Below are positions 52,273-64,000 of a DNA stretch of 64,000 nucleotides, in pieces; position 1 is the stretch's first letter; each line of letters opens with the position of its first letter. The stretch spans positions 602,501 through 666,500 of the forward strand of contig NZ_CP054861.1 in NCBI RefSeq assembly GCF_013459645.1, written 5' to 3'. Position numbers and translations under genes: made by a program. The stretch comes from Martelella sp. NC20. GTDB taxonomy: Bacteria; Pseudomonadota; Alphaproteobacteria; Rhizobiales; Rhizobiaceae. The notes under the pieces were generated by a model. That model was not told where the DNA came from, ran no database searches, and saw only the letters and a list, made by a program, of their open reading frames with translations.

Positions 52273-53184
52273 CTAACTGCGCTGACGGGAATCATCGTCG
52301 TCGTGCCGTTTGGTTCGATGCGACTTCAGCGCCTCGAAACCGGTGATCACATCGAGCAGTTCGGTGGTGATCTCGCTCTGCCGCAGCTGACGCATTTCGC
52401 CGGCCAGTTCCTCGCGTCGGTCATCGATAGCACGTTCGGCCTGCTGCATGCGCGCCAGGCGCGCGGCGTTCTCGGTAACCAGCGCCTCGGCTGCGGCGAG
52501 GTAGAGTTCGGTGAACAGGAAGCTGCGGACAAGCGCGGCAAGCATACGCCCGGGCGGCAGGGAAAAACTCGGCAGGCTGCGCGACGCCCAGGGGCGATCC
52601 GCCAACGCCCCGGTCATGGCCGGATCGAGAGGCAGGAGCCTGCGCGTGACCGGCGCCTGCCGGCCGTGCTCGACCCGCTGCATGAACACCAGCGACACGG
52701 TGATGCCGGCATCGCCCTTGGCGCCCCGGATATCGTCGAGCAGGGTGATCAGGCGCCCGGCAAGCCGGCCCAGCCCGTCGACATTCGCCGGCGGCAGGAG
52801 CGCGGCATCGGAAGCAATGCCCTGCCCCGCGAGCGCATCCTCCATCTGGGCGCCGATGCAGATCACGCGCGCCGGGGCGTCGTCGCCGCGCAGCACCTCG
52901 CCCGCCAGCACCTCGTTGTAATTGCCGCAAAGCCCGTGATCGGAGCCGAAGGCGATCGTGATCCGCTCTCCCGCGACGTCGGGGACCGGCGGCAACGCGC
53001 CGTGCGCGGCGATGAAGGCGTGCAGCCCGTCAAGGACCGTGGCGCGATAGGCCTCGATGGCGCGGGCGGCCTGCTCGTAGGGGGCGGCGTTGATCGCCGA
53101 CACCGTCTTCATCGTGCGCACGATGCCGCGAATGCTGCGCATGGTCTCGGCGCGGCGCGTCAGGCGTTCAAGTGTCTGCGTCAT
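52273..53184 (-). CDS. atpG: N-ATPase gamma subunit
   Basis: Rotor shaft of a second, Na+-type F-ATPase, 303 residues. N-terminal helix [20 protein letters not shown] and [15 protein letters not shown], central [13 protein letters not shown] (the conserved GSDxGLCG), and C-terminal helix with [17 protein letters not shown]. Start overlaps the alpha gene by 17 bases. Last gene of atpDCQRBEFAG; its stop is next to a dispersed repeat. More divergent than housekeeping gamma subunits, as usual for N-ATPases. Confidence 0.9.
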   Translation of the reverse strand: MTQTLERLTRRAETMRSIRGIVRTMKTVSAINAAPYEQAARAIEAYRATVLDGLHAFIAAHGALPPVPDVAGERITIAFGSDHGLCGNYNEVLAGEVLRGDDAPARVICIGAQMEDALAGQGIASDAALLPPANVDGLGRLAGRLITLLDDIRGAKGDAGITVSLVFMQRVEHGRQAPVTRRLLPLDPAMTGALADRPWASRSLPSFSLPPGRMLAALVRSFLFTELYLAAAEALVTENAARLARMQQAERAIDDRREELAGEMRQLRQSEITTELLDVITGFEALKSHRTKRHDDDDSRQRS

Positions 53185-54697
53185 CGGCTTTTCCCATCGC
53201 TTCGACGGCCTCGCGCGCCCTTGCCGTCACCGCGGCGCGCACCTCGTCAGTCAGGGGCTCGTCTGCCGCGATGCTTGCTGCGAGGCCGACGTCATCGTCG
53301 CGGACGACATGACGGATCGCCTCCATCGCGCGCAACGTCCGGGTCTCGTCCAACCCGTCCAGCAGACCGTCGATCGCGGCGATGAGGATGGCGAGCTGTT
53401 CGGCCGCCGGCATCGGATCACGCTCGGGTTGGCGCAGCGCAGCGCGCACCGCGGCCCCGCGCGCCAGCCGCGCTCGCGTGTCCTCGTCCAGCCGCGTGCC
53501 GAAGCGGGCGAAATCCTCCAGCTCCTCGAACTGCGAAAGCGTGACGCGCAGATTGCCCGCGACCTCGCGAAAGGCGCGGGCCTGCGCCTTGCCGCCGACG
53601 CGGCTGACCGACACGCCCAGATCGACCGCCGGAAACTGGTTACGCCGGACGAGGCGCGGCGAGAGGTAGATCTGCCCGTCGGTGATCGAGATCAGATTGG
53701 TCGGGATATAGGCCGAGAGGTTCTCGGCCTGCGTCTCGACAACCGGCAAGGCGGTGATCGACCCCCGCCCCTCGCCGAACTGACCCGCGCGCTCCAGAAG
53801 CCGGGCATGAATGAAAAAGATATCTCCGGGAAAGGCTTCGCGTCCCGGCGGACGGCGCAGAAGCAGGGACAGCTCGCGATAGGCGCGGGCGTGATGGGTC
53901 AGGTCGTCCAGCACCAGCAACACATCGCGCCCCTTGGCCGCGAAGGCTTCGGCCATCGACATCGCGGCATAGGGCGCGACATAGACCAGACCGGGCGCGT
54001 CCTCGTCGCCCGCCGCCACGATGACGGTGCGCGCCATCATGCCGCCCTCGCGGATCGCGCCGATGACCTTGGCGACAGCATCGCCGCGCTGGCCGATGGC
54101 GCAATAGATGCAGTGCACGCCGGTATCGCGCTGATTGAGGATCGCATCCACCGCGATCGAGGTCTTGCCGGTCTGCCGGTCGCCGATGATCAGCTCGCGC
54201 TGGCCCATGCCCACGGGGACTGCCGCGTCCACTGCCTTCAGCCCGGTGGCAAGCGGTCGCGACACCGCCCGCCGGTCGAGAATACCCGCCGCCGGCCACT
54301 CGATGGGCCGGTGATGGCTCGCCTCGAGCGGCCCCTGACCGTCACGCGGCCGGCCGATCGCATCGACCACCCGCCCCAGAAGCGGCGCGCCGACGGGCAC
54401 GCTGACGACCCGGCGGGTGCGGCGCACGGTCTCTCCCGGCACCACGTGGTCCGTGGGGCCAAGCAGAACGACGCCCAGTCGATCCGGCTCCAGATCGAAC
54501 ACGATGCCCTTCACGCCTGAGGCGAATTCCAGCACCTCGTCAGCCAGCGCCGAGCCAAGACCGGTGACGATAGCGACGCCGTCGGCGGCTTCCTCCAGGC
54601 GGCCCATCTCGCTCACGCGCGGGAGCGGCGAGGGCGTATCCAGGAGTTTCCGGATCAGATCGGCCGCACCGGTTTCGGGAGCGCCTTCATTCGGCAT
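53168..54697 (-). CDS. atpA: N-ATPase alpha subunit
   Basis: 509 residues. Non-catalytic nucleotide-binding subunit: Walker [10 protein letters not shown], the conserved [16 protein letters not shown] [33 protein letters not shown], and the region [19 protein letters not shown]. Overlaps the upstream atpF by 11 bases and the downstream atpG by 17, giving tight coupling. Belongs to the atpDCQRBEFAG order that defines N-ATPases, distinct from the housekeeping synthase whose F0 genes are at 28-31 kb. Confidence 0.93.
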   Translation of the reverse strand: MPNEGAPETGAADLIRKLLDTPSPLPRVSEMGRLEEAADGVAIVTGLGSALADEVLEFASGVKGIVFDLEPDRLGVVLLGPTDHVVPGETVRRTRRVVSVPVGAPLLGRVVDAIGRPRDGQGPLEASHHRPIEWPAAGILDRRAVSRPLATGLKAVDAAVPVGMGQRELIIGDRQTGKTSIAVDAILNQRDTGVHCIYCAIGQRGDAVAKVIGAIREGGMMARTVIVAAGDEDAPGLVYVAPYAAMSMAEAFAAKGRDVLLVLDDLTHHARAYRELSLLLRRPPGREAFPGDIFFIHARLLERAGQFGEGRGSITALPVVETQAENLSAYIPTNLISITDGQIYLSPRLVRRNQFPAVDLGVSVSRVGGKAQARAFREVAGNLRVTLSQFEELEDFARFGTRLDEDTRARLARGAAVRAALRQPERDPMPAAEQLAILIAAIDGLLDGLDETRTLRAMEAIRHVVRDDDVGLAASIAADEPLTDEVRAAVTARAREAVEAMGKADDADT

Positions 54698-55445
54698 CGC
54701 GCGCTCCCCCGGCCGGAAGGTCGTCCATGGCCTCGTCCAGCATCGCTTCGAGGTCCTCGAGATAATCGCCGATCGTCCAGTCCACCTGCGCGCTGCCCAG
54801 TTTCAGGCTCAGTCCCGGCGATCGGGCGCGGTCGGTCTCGAAACTCAGGACGGCGCCCGGGGCGAGGGTATTCAGCGCATCGCGCAGGCGGGCGCGCACA
54901 TCCTCGGGCAACGGATCGCGTGTCAGGGCCACCGCCTGTTGCGGTTCGCCATGCAACCGGTCGGCCACCTCGGGCAGGCGCGCGACGGCGCGGGCGACGA
55001 TGCGGCTCTCCAGCGTCTCGTCCGCCAGGTCGGTCAACGCCTTCCGGGTCAGCGACAAAAGCGCCTCGGCTCCGGATTTCTGCAACTCGGTCCGGTAGGC
55101 GCGCGCATCCTCGGCGCGCTGCGCGGCACGCTCGGCCTGTTCGTGATCGATCTTCTTGCGGGCCTCGGCCAGCATCTCGCGGCGTTCCTTCTCGGCCTCC
55201 TGCCGGGCGGTTTCCAATGCTTCGGCACGGCCGGCCTGCAGAGCCTCGATCCGGGTTTCGTACTCGGCCTTCTGCTTTTGCGCCGCCGCCTCGACCCGCG
55301 CGGCTTCACCCATGCGCGAGGCGATCTCGCTCTCGCGCGCGTCGATCCCGTCAAGGATGGGCCGGTACAGGAACCGTTTGAGCAGCCAGACGAGGACCAG
55401 GAAATTGCCGATCTGCGCGCCGACCGTGATCCAGTCGATCGACAT
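54687..55445 (-). CDS. atpF: N-ATPase subunit b with delta-like C-terminal region
   Basis: 252 residues, longer than usual b subunits (about 160). One N-terminal span ([20 protein letters not shown]), a long coiled coil (about 30-130), then a folded tail: [20 protein letters not shown] and [20 protein letters not shown], which resembles the C-terminal part of delta subunits (gain-of-contact region ending in D-S/TI-x-x-xL). The operon has no atpH, so this tail may replace delta. Four bases separate it from atpE. Confidence 0.88.
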   Translation of the reverse strand: MSIDWITVGAQIGNFLVLVWLLKRFLYRPILDGIDARESEIASRMGEAARVEAAAQKQKAEYETRIEALQAGRAEALETARQEAEKERREMLAEARKKIDHEQAERAAQRAEDARAYRTELQKSGAEALLSLTRKALTDLADETLESRIVARAVARLPEVADRLHGEPQQAVALTRDPLPEDVRARLRDALNTLAPGAVLSFETDRARSPGLSLKLGSAQVDWTIGDYLEDLEAMLDEAMDDLPAGGARDAE

Positions 55446-55449
55446 GACG

Positions 55450-55740
55450 TCAGCCCCCGGCCCCTTGCGCCGCCGCCTCGAGCGCCGCGTTCCAGAACGG
55501 GTTGGCGAACAGCAGGATCATGGCGACGACGAAACAATAGATGGCCGTCGATTCGATCATCGCGAGACTGACGAACAGCGTCCGCGACAGGGTCGAGGCG
55601 GCATCGGGCTGCTGCGCGATGGCGCTGAGAGCGGTCGAGGCGGCGCGCCCCTCGCCCAGAGCCGGTCCGAGCGCGCCGAACGAAACCGTCAAGCCGGCGG
55701 TCAGGATCGAGATGAAGGCGATGATGGAAAGGTCAGTCAT
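55450..55740 (-). CDS. atpE: N-ATPase subunit c, Na+-binding type
   Basis: 96-residue proteolipid with two helices. Aligned on the Ilyobacter tartaricus c subunit, the Na+ ligand positions are occupied: Glu30 (GPALGEG, in place of Gln32), Met61 (Val63, backbone contact), Glu63, Ser64, Thr65 and Tyr68 (MIESTAIY). The loop reads IAQQPDA. Two carboxylates (Glu30, Glu63) per hairpin are typical of N-ATPases. The start overlaps nothing; atpB upstream overlaps it by four bases. Confidence 0.92.
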   Translation of the reverse strand: MTDLSIIAFISILTAGLTVSFGALGPALGEGRAASTALSAIAQQPDAASTLSRTLFVSLAMIESTAIYCFVVAMILLFANPFWNAALEAAAQGAGG

Positions 55741-56432
55741 GGCATGTCCTTTTTGTCGTCGGGAGCATCGGGCACGGCGGTGGCCGAGGAAATGTAGACG
55801 GTCGCGAGAACGGCGAAGATATAGGCCTGGATGACGCCCGTCAGCAGGCCCAGCATGTCCATGACCACCGGAAAGAAGAACGGCGCGATCGACAGCAGGA
55901 TGGCGGCGATGACCGCGCCGCTCATGATGTTGCCGTAAAGGCGGATGGCGAGCGAAACGCCGCGTGACGCCTCGCTTATGACGTTGAAGGGCAGCATGAT
56001 GATCGAAGGCTCGGCATAGGTCTTCAGGTAGCCGCCAAGGCCGCGGCTGCCGATGCCGAAGACGGGGACCGCCACCAGCACGGAGATCGCCAGCGCCACC
56101 GTGGTCGAAAGCGACGCGGTCGGCGTGTCGAAACCGGGCACGACCATCAGAAGGTTCGCGGTCACGATGAACAGGAACAGCGTGCCGACGAAATAGAGGA
56201 TGCGCGGATCGCGCCGCTGTGTCACCTCGGCGATCTGGCCGACGATGCCGCTCACCACAACCTCAAGCGCGGTGCGCCAGCGGTTCGGCGGCACATCCGG
56301 GCGCAGATTGCGGGTGATCAGGGCCGACAGGGCGGTGATGAGCGCCATGATGATCCATGTATTGACGATCGTGGCGTTGATGCCGATGCCGAAAACGGTG
56401 AAGACGATCGTGTCGTCGGGCGTCAGTTGCAT
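55737..56432 (-). CDS. atpB: N-ATPase subunit a
   Basis: 231 residues, about five spans. The essential arginine is in SRGVSLAIRLYGNIMSG, and the last helix reads LGLLTGVIQAYIFAVLATVYIS with the conserved Gln. Compared with the housekeeping a subunit in this window it is shorter and quite different in sequence. Overlaps atpE (ATGA) and atpR (10 bases). Confidence 0.92.
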   Translation of the reverse strand: MQLTPDDTIVFTVFGIGINATIVNTWIIMALITALSALITRNLRPDVPPNRWRTALEVVVSGIVGQIAEVTQRRDPRILYFVGTLFLFIVTANLLMVVPGFDTPTASLSTTVALAISVLVAVPVFGIGSRGLGGYLKTYAEPSIIMLPFNVISEASRGVSLAIRLYGNIMSGAVIAAILLSIAPFFFPVVMDMLGLLTGVIQAYIFAVLATVYISSATAVPDAPDDKKDMP

Positions 56433-56731
56433 GTCGGGGCCTCACGCGCTTCGGTGGCGCGCACCACCGCCACGACCAGCGTTCGCGTGATGACAAAGCC
56501 AAGGGCGAAGGCGGCCAGCGCCTGCGCCCCAAGCCCCGCGACCCACCAGCCGAGCCCGAGCAAAGCGGCCATGCGCAGCGCGGCGCTGACAAACAGCGCC
56601 AAAGCCGGACGCGAGCCGCGCAGGGCAAATCGTATGCCGAGCGCCAGACCGGCCAGAAACAGGCCTGCCGCCCCGGCTCCGGCCAGCAGGCCGGGCAAGA
56701 GCAATGTCCAGTCAAGAGCGATCATTTCCAT
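56423..56731 (-). CDS. atpR: N-ATPase accessory membrane protein AtpR
   Basis: 102 residues with three hydrophobic segments (LLLPGLLAGAGAAGLFLAGLAL, SAALRMAALLGLGWWVAGL, ALAAFALGFVITRTLVVAVV). AtpR is found only in N-ATPase operons between atpQ and atpB and is thought to help c-ring or a-subunit assembly. Assignment rests on position, size and topology. Confidence 0.85.
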   Translation of the reverse strand: MEMIALDWTLLLPGLLAGAGAAGLFLAGLALGIRFALRGSRPALALFVSAALRMAALLGLGWWVAGLGAQALAAFALGFVITRTLVVAVVRATEAREAPTCN

Positions 56732-57004
56732 TCCCTTCCTTCACAATCCAGCCCCAGGCGATGAACGCGCCGACAACCACGCCGCCAAGCAGAAGCGCCA
56801 GCGTCCAGGAAAACCCCTGCGGCGCCACGCGATCCAGCCAGAGCCCCAGAAGCGCGCCTCCCACCGTGGGCACGGCGATGGACCACCCTATCATGCCGAA
56901 CGTTCCGAAGCCGCGCAGCGGGCTCGGTCCGGGGTTGTCGCGCGCCTGCTTCATCCGGCCGGCGCGGCGTCCGATCTCGCTGGTGGAGCGGTCGTCCTCT
57001 TCGT

Positions 57005-57008
<4 letters not shown>
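56712..57008 (-). CDS. atpQ: N-ATPase accessory protein AtpQ (AtpI/AtpZ-like)
   Basis: 98 residues with an acidic/basic N-terminus and two spans (FGTFGMIGWSIAVPTVGGAL, LGLWLDRV; then WTLALLLGGVVVGAFIAWGW), the AtpZ/I pattern including the GxxxGxxLD turn. The ATG overlaps the atpC stop by ATGA, which fixes this start within a longer open frame. Specific to the atpDCQRBEFAG arrangement. Confidence 0.86.
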
Positions 57009-59617
<2,609 letters not shown>

Positions 59618-59632
59618 GGTTCTTTCCTTTTG

Positions 59633-60547
59633 TCAGCTTGTATCGGCAATGATGCGGGTGCCGGCCCGCTTCTCCAGAATGGCGGTGGCCTGATCGAGTC
59701 TTCCGATCCCGGCCAACCCGCCATGGCTCGCGAAATCCGCCGCGGCCCTGATCTTCGGCCCCATCGACCCGGCTGGCAAGTCGAGCGCACGGGCCTCGTC
59801 GGGCGTGAGCGCGGCAATCGCCGCCGCGCCGTCGCTGCCGAACCCCTGGTAGACTGCGTCGACGTCGGTCAAAAGCAGCAGCGCATCGGCGCCGAGTTCC
59901 CGCGCCAGAAGCGCGCTGGCCGCATCCTTGTCGATCACCGCCTCAATGCCGGTCATGCTGCCATCGGGCAAGCGTAGCACAGGAATGCCGCCGCCGCCCG
60001 TGCAGATCACGATCACGCCTTGATCCAGCAGCAGCCGCAGCACCCGGATATCCGGTATCTCCTTCGGCGCGGGCGAAGGCACGACCCGTCGCCACTTGTC
60101 GCCATCCTGCGCGATGGTCCAGCCTGCGGCCCTGGCGCGCGTCTCGGCCTCGTCGCGGTCATAGACCGGCCCGATGAACTTGGTGGGCTTGCCGAAGGCC
60201 GGGTCGCGCCCATCCACGACCACCTGCGTCAACAGCGTGGCAACCGGCTTCCCATGATCCAGCGCGTTTTCGAGCTCCTGCTCGATCATGTAGCCGATCA
60301 TGCCGCCGGTCTCGGCGCCCAGAACGTCGAGCGGATAGGCCTCGTCCGGTTTGTAGGCCGCGCCCTGCAACGCCAGTAGCCCCACCTGCGGGCCGTTGCC
60401 ATGGGTAACGACCAGCCGGTGCCCCGCCCGGACGATGTGGGCCAGCGCATGTGCCGCATCGCGGACATTGGCGCGCTGGTTTTCCGCCGTCAGCGGCTCT
60501 CCCCGTTTCAGCAGCGCATTGCCGCCAAGTGCTGCCACGACAAGCAT
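59633..60547 (-). CDS. arcC: Carbamate kinase
   Basis: 304 residues. Transfers phosphate from carbamoyl phosphate to ADP, the ATP-forming step of the arginine deiminase pathway. Motifs: [14 protein letters not shown] at the N-terminus, [49 protein letters not shown] and [12 protein letters not shown] start at the ATG that has GGAGG just upstream within the end of arcB; the arcB stop is two bases before it. Catabolic operon arcDABC. Confidence 0.94.
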   Translation of the reverse strand: MLVVAALGGNALLKRGEPLTAENQRANVRDAAHALAHIVRAGHRLVVTHGNGPQVGLLALQGAAYKPDEAYPLDVLGAETGGMIGYMIEQELENALDHGKPVATLLTQVVVDGRDPAFGKPTKFIGPVYDRDEAETRARAAGWTIAQDGDKWRRVVPSPAPKEIPDIRVLRLLLDQGVIVICTGGGGIPVLRLPDGSMTGIEAVIDKDAASALLARELGADALLLLTDVDAVYQGFGSDGAAAIAALTPDEARALDLPAGSMGPKIRAAADFASHGGLAGIGRLDQATAILEKRAGTRIIADTS

Positions 60548-60549
60548 GC

Positions 60550-61551
60550 TCAACCTCCCAGCGTGGCGACCAGAACCGCCTTGATGGTGTGCATCCGGTT
60601 TTCCGCCTGGTCGAAAACGATCGAGGCGGGGCTTTCGAACACCTCTTCGGTGACCTCCATCGCATCGAGACCGAACTGTTCCAGGATATCCTTGCCGACG
60701 CTCGTGTCGGTATTATGGAAGGCAGGCAGGCAATGCATGAATTTCGTGCGCGGATTGCCGGTCTTTTCCATGACCTGTCTCGTGACCTGGTAGGGCTTGA
60801 GAAGATCGATGCGTTCGGCCCATTTCTCCTTGCCCTCGCCCATGGACACCCAGACATCGGTGTAGAGGAAATCGGCACCGCTGACCGCCTCGTCCACATC
60901 CTGCGTCAGGGTGATCCGCGCACCGGTTTGGGCCGCAACCTCTTCGGCCTCCTTGCGGATTTCCGCCGTGGGCCACAGGCTTTCCGGCGCGCAAAGCCGC
61001 ACGTCCATGCCCATCTTGGCCCCGCCGATCAGCAGGCTGTCGCCCATATTGTTGCCCGCATCCCCCATGAAGCAATAGGCGACCTCGCGCAGATGCTTTT
61101 CGGAATGTTCCTGCATGGTCAGGAAATCGGCGAGGATCTGTGTCGGGTGGAACTCGTCCGTCAGCCCGTTATAGACCGGTACGCCCGACCATTTGGCGAG
61201 CGTCTGCACCACCTCCTGCCCGAAGCCGCGATACTCGATCGCATCATAGACGCGGCCGAGCACCCGGGCGGTGTCCTTGACGGTTTCCTTGTGGCCCATA
61301 TGGTTTCCCGAGGGGCCGAGATAGGTGACGGTCGCCCCCTGATCATGCGCCGCGACCTCGAAGCCGACACGGGTTCGGGTGCTGTCCTTCTCGAATATCA
61401 GCGCGATTTCCTTGCCCTTGAGCGTCGGCACCTCGGTGCCTGCGTATTTGGCGGACTTCAGGTCGGCCGCAAGCTTGAGAAGGAAGGCGATCTCCTGCGG
61501 AGTGAAATCGCGCAGGGTCAGAAAATGACGGTTTTTCAGATTGTAGGCCAT
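60550..61551 (-). CDS. arcB: Ornithine carbamoyltransferase, catabolic
   Basis: 333 residues. Carbamoyl phosphate site [27 protein letters not shown], and the ornithine/catalytic [10 protein letters not shown]. Length and company (arcA, arcC) indicate the catabolic direction, phosphorolysis of citrulline to ornithine and carbamoyl phosphate. Lies 12 bases after arcA and its end carries the arcC ribosome site. Confidence 0.94.
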   Translation of the reverse strand: MAYNLKNRHFLTLRDFTPQEIAFLLKLAADLKSAKYAGTEVPTLKGKEIALIFEKDSTRTRVGFEVAAHDQGATVTYLGPSGNHMGHKETVKDTARVLGRVYDAIEYRGFGQEVVQTLAKWSGVPVYNGLTDEFHPTQILADFLTMQEHSEKHLREVAYCFMGDAGNNMGDSLLIGGAKMGMDVRLCAPESLWPTAEIRKEAEEVAAQTGARITLTQDVDEAVSGADFLYTDVWVSMGEGKEKWAERIDLLKPYQVTRQVMEKTGNPRTKFMHCLPAFHNTDTSVGKDILEQFGLDAMEVTEEVFESPASIVFDQAENRMHTIKAVLVATLGG

Positions 61552-61563
61552 ATGGTTAGCTCC

Positions 61564-62820
61564 TCAGACCGGATCGCGCATTGTCGGGCAGGACATGCAG
61601 CGGCTGCCGCCGCGCCCGCGCCCGAGTTCCGCGCCGGGCAGTTCGATCACCTCGATGCCCTCGGCGCGGAGCGCCGCATTGGTGTCGTCGTTGCGGTCAT
61701 AGCCCATGACCAGCCCGGGCCGCAGCGCCAGCACGTTGTTGCCGTCGTTCCACTGCTCGCGCGACTGCTCGAACGGATCGCTGCCGCCGGTGGGCACGAC
61801 CTTCAGCCGCTTGAAACCCATCGCGTCGGCCACGACCTCGAACAGCGGGCGGGTATCATGGCGCATGTCGATCGGCTTGCCGCCCTCGCCCGGATGCAGA
61901 TCGTAACATGTCATCTCGTCAGCAACCTCCTTGAAACTGGTCACGACATCGCCGCCGCAGAAGGTGAAGACCGTGTCGAGATGCATCGCGGAACGCTCCT
62001 TCGGCATCTGGCAGGCGATCACCCGCTCGGCGCGGCCCTGGCTGAACAGCGCCTCGGCCAGAAGTCCCACGGCCTGCGGCGAGGTCCGTTCCCCCATGCC
62101 GACCAGGACCAGACCGTTGCCAACCGGCATCTGGTCGCCGCCCTCAAGCGTTGCAAGTCCGTGATCGGCCAGCGGATCGCCCCAGATCACCTCGACCTTG
62201 CCCGCGAATTTCGGATGGAACCGATAGATTGCCGCGGTCAGCAGGGTTTCGGGGCGGCGCGCCTGCCAATACATCGGGTTCAGCGTGACGCCGCCATAGA
62301 TCCACGCCGAGTTGTCACGGGTGAACAGGAAATTCGGCAGGGGCGGCAGAATGAAACCGTGATAGCCCAGATAGCTGCCGAACATGCCTTTGGCCTCGAA
62401 CGGAAGGTCCGCGACCGTCAGTCCGCCGATCAGATATTCCGCAAGCGTGGCGCCCGAAAGCGTATCCATCCAGTCCCGCAGCTCCCGCTGCATGCCGATC
62501 CCCACATGCGTTGCCGAAATGCGGTGGTCGAGCACCCATTTGCGGGCCTCGGGGTTTTCCAGCACCTCGGCCAGCATCGCCCCGGTTTCCAGCACCTCGA
62601 CGCCCTCGCCGCGCATCGCCTCGGCAAAGGCGTCATGGTCCTTCTGCGCCTGCTTAACCCAGAACACGTCGTCGAACAGCAGTTGCTCGCAATTGTCCGG
62701 CGTGAGCCGCCGGTGCGCCAGACCGGGGCGGCAGATGATGACCTGCCGCAATCTGCCGCTTTCGGAATGGACTCCAAGTTCATGACTGGTCACAACGGAC
62801 CTCTCTTTCATAATATTCAT
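61564..62820 (-). CDS. arcA: Arginine deiminase
   Basis: 418 residues, converting arginine to citrulline and ammonia. Conserved guanidine-group pieces: [53 protein letters not shown], and the catalytic Cys in GGSRCMSCP. The ATG overlaps the transporter stop by ATGA; a second ATG three codons on is possible. First enzyme gene of arcDABC. Confidence 0.95.
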   Translation of the reverse strand: MNIMKERSVVTSHELGVHSESGRLRQVIICRPGLAHRRLTPDNCEQLLFDDVFWVKQAQKDHDAFAEAMRGEGVEVLETGAMLAEVLENPEARKWVLDHRISATHVGIGMQRELRDWMDTLSGATLAEYLIGGLTVADLPFEAKGMFGSYLGYHGFILPPLPNFLFTRDNSAWIYGGVTLNPMYWQARRPETLLTAAIYRFHPKFAGKVEVIWGDPLADHGLATLEGGDQMPVGNGLVLVGMGERTSPQAVGLLAEALFSQGRAERVIACQMPKERSAMHLDTVFTFCGGDVVTSFKEVADEMTCYDLHPGEGGKPIDMRHDTRPLFEVVADAMGFKRLKVVPTGGSDPFEQSREQWNDGNNVLALRPGLVMGYDRNDDTNAALRAEGIEVIELPGAELGRGRGGSRCMSCPTMRDPV

Positions 62821-64000
62821 AATATTGCGCCAATACTCAGCACGACCGAGATGAACACCAGCAGGATCAGCATCAGCGGCCAGATAAAGACAATCCAGCG
62901 GTCATAGGACACCCGCCCGATTGCAAGCCCGCCAATAACCACGGCGAAGGTCGGATTTATCAGGTTCACCAGCCCGTTGGCTGACTGGTAGGCCGTGACC
63001 ACGAGGTCGCGGCCGACGTCGGCGAAATCGGCGAGCGGCGCCAGAATTGGCATCGACAGCACAGCCAGGCCGGAAGAGGACGGAACGAAGAAGCTCATGC
63101 CGACCTCGATCCAGAACATCAGGTTGATGAAGGCCAGATTGCCGAGCCCGCCGAGCGTCTGTTCGGCGCCGTGCAGGATCGTGTCGGAAATCAGCCCCTG
63201 TTCCATGATGACGACGATTCCGCGCGCCAGCCCGACCACGAGCGCAACGCCCAGAAGGTCACGCGCGCCGTCCACGAAATTGCCGGTGAGCTGCTTTTCC
63301 CCCTGCCGCGCCACCAGTCCGATGACGATGGCCGATCCGAAGAACAGCGCGCTCATCTTCGCCATCCACCAGCCCTGGCTGGAGACGCCCCAGATCATCA
63401 CCGCGAAGGTGGCAGCGAAAATCACCAGAACGACCTTCTGAATGCCGCTCAGCGCCACGGCGTCCGCTTCGCCGGTCCTGTCCTGAAGGAAGACCCTTTT
63501 GTGCGCCTCGATTTGCTTGGCTACGACCGAGCGCGAGGGATCGGCCTTGACCCGGTACGCATAGCGCATGACATAGGCAGCGCAGATCACCAGACCGCCC
63601 AAGAGGATCACCAGCCGCAGGGTCAACCCGTCGGTGAAGGGCATGCTTGCCGCGTTGGAGGCGATGACGGTGGCGAAGGGGTTGATCGTCGACCCGAGCA
63701 CGCCGATACCCGCGCCGATCAGGATGATCGCGACGCCTGTTACGGCATCATAGCCCGCGGCGATCATGACCGGGATCAGGATCGCATAGAAGGCCAGCGT
63801 CTCCTCGGCCATGCCGTAGGTGGTGCCCCCCAGCGCGAAAAGGCCCATCATGATCGGAATGATCCATATCTGGTGCCCCTTCATCGCGGACATCGCCGTT
63901 CTGATCCCGGTGTCTATCGCGCCGGTGGCATTCACCACGCCGAGGAAGCCGCCCAGAAACAGGACGAAAAGCGCCACGTCGATGGCGTTGGCCACATAGC
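62817..64000 (-). CDS. YfcC/ArcD-type arginine-ornithine antiporter family membrane protein, 5' end outside window
   Basis: At least 393 residues with about ten hydrophobic segments. Family segments: [41 protein letters not shown], and the re-entrant-like [20 protein letters not shown] and [20 protein letters not shown], typical of the YfcC/DcuC-type (IT superfamily) carriers. Immediately upstream of arcA with a four-base overlap, so it should exchange arginine for ornithine. The N-terminus lies beyond the right end of the window. Confidence 0.85.
   Translation of the reverse strand, partial: YVANAIDVALFVLFLGGFLGVVNATGAIDTGIRTAMSAMKGHQIWIIPIMMGLFALGGTTYGMAEETLAFYAILIPVMIAAGYDAVTGVAIILIGAGIGVLGSTINPFATVIASNAASMPFTDGLTLRLVILLGGLVICAAYVMRYAYRVKADPSRSVVAKQIEAHKRVFLQDRTGEADAVALSGIQKVVLVIFAATFAVMIWGVSSQGWWMAKMSALFFGSAIVIGLVARQGEKQLTGNFVDGARDLLGVALVVGLARGIVVIMEQGLISDTILHGAEQTLGGLGNLAFINLMFWIEVGMSFFVPSSSGLAVLSMPILAPLADFADVGRDLVVTAYQSANGLVNLINPTFAVVIGGLAIGRVSYDRWIVFIWPLMLILLVFISVVLSIGAIL

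Noticed and set aside
53090..54520. A 476-codon plus-strand frame, and similar long plus frames over the atp genes
   Set aside because: Shadows of the N-ATPase alpha and neighbouring genes; no recognisable protein family.
60451..62907. An 818-codon open frame on the plus strand
   Set aside because: Antisense to arcB and arcA, which have complete catalytic motifs. The translation has the His/Arg/Asp-rich composition of a shadow frame.

Overview
The window reads as high-GC alphaproteobacterial DNA, most likely Hyphomicrobiales/Rhizobiaceae-like. The reasons are an atpI-atpB-atpE-atpF'-atpF operon with the b' subunit typical of the class and separated from the F1 genes, a CorA/FolD/GabD chromosomal context, tripartite tricarboxylate transport genes, and dispersed AAAACCGG-type and CCCTCGGG-type intergenic repeats. 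A second, Na+-type F-ATPase hints at a marine or halotolerant relative, but species cannot be decided from sequence alone. No rRNA, tRNA or CRISPR array was seen.

Layout. 1-3.3 kb: branched-chain amino acid uptake (LivG-like ATPase, binding protein) with a leucine-dehydrogenase-family enzyme. 3.7-26.8 kb: an accessory catabolic island, edged on both sides by insertion-sequence debris and by two identical, direct copies of an 1149-bp IS630-family element. Inside it are a peptide-type ABC transporter (with a permease-ATPase fusion) plus carboxylesterase; a regulator divergent from three NAD(P)-dependent oxidoreductases (the last frameshifted); and a nitrile/amide block. 27-34 kb: core genes (CorA, F0 genes, FolD, an Lrp-like sensor domain, GabD). 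34-41 kb: PxpB/PxpC with an SDR and an epimerase, divergent from tctCBA. 41-47 kb: an ABC importer of the 2-aminoethylphosphonate/hexose-phosphate/ferric type with a HAD phosphatase and a DeoR regulator. 47.5-51.3 kb: an autotransporter whose passenger is an endonuclease/exonuclease/phosphatase-fold enzyme. 51.6-52.3 kb: a decayed istB and a repeat. 52.3-64 kb: a tightly packed minus-strand run arcD-arcA-arcB-arcC-SDR-atpDCQRBEFAG.

The most striking system is the nitrile/amide block (17.2-24.3 kb). One minus-strand operon encodes a DUF1097 membrane protein, a cobalt-type nitrile hydratase (alpha, with beta split into two overlapping genes), a His-rich activator and the CbtB/CbtA cobalt transporter. 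The divergent plus-strand operon encodes an AmiC-type amide sensor, an AmiR-type ANTAR antiterminator and a formamidase/acetamidase. Both operons begin with a leader carrying an intrinsic terminator, and in each leader the 5' arm of the terminator can instead form a small hairpin of the shape GGC-RAYGAA-GCC. This suggests that amide released from AmiC frees AmiR to antiterminate both the nitrile hydratase operon and its own operon: nitrile to amide to acid plus ammonia, with cobalt supplied by the same transcript.

The arc-atp run is the second notable unit. Arginine deiminase fermentation makes ATP through carbamate kinase, and the downstream N-ATPase (no delta gene; c subunit with the aligned Na+-ligand set) could spend that ATP to export Na+. 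Mobile-element traces also document history: precise removal of each IS630 copy restores a CTAG site, and on the right side it restores the reading frame of an older IS5-family transposase.
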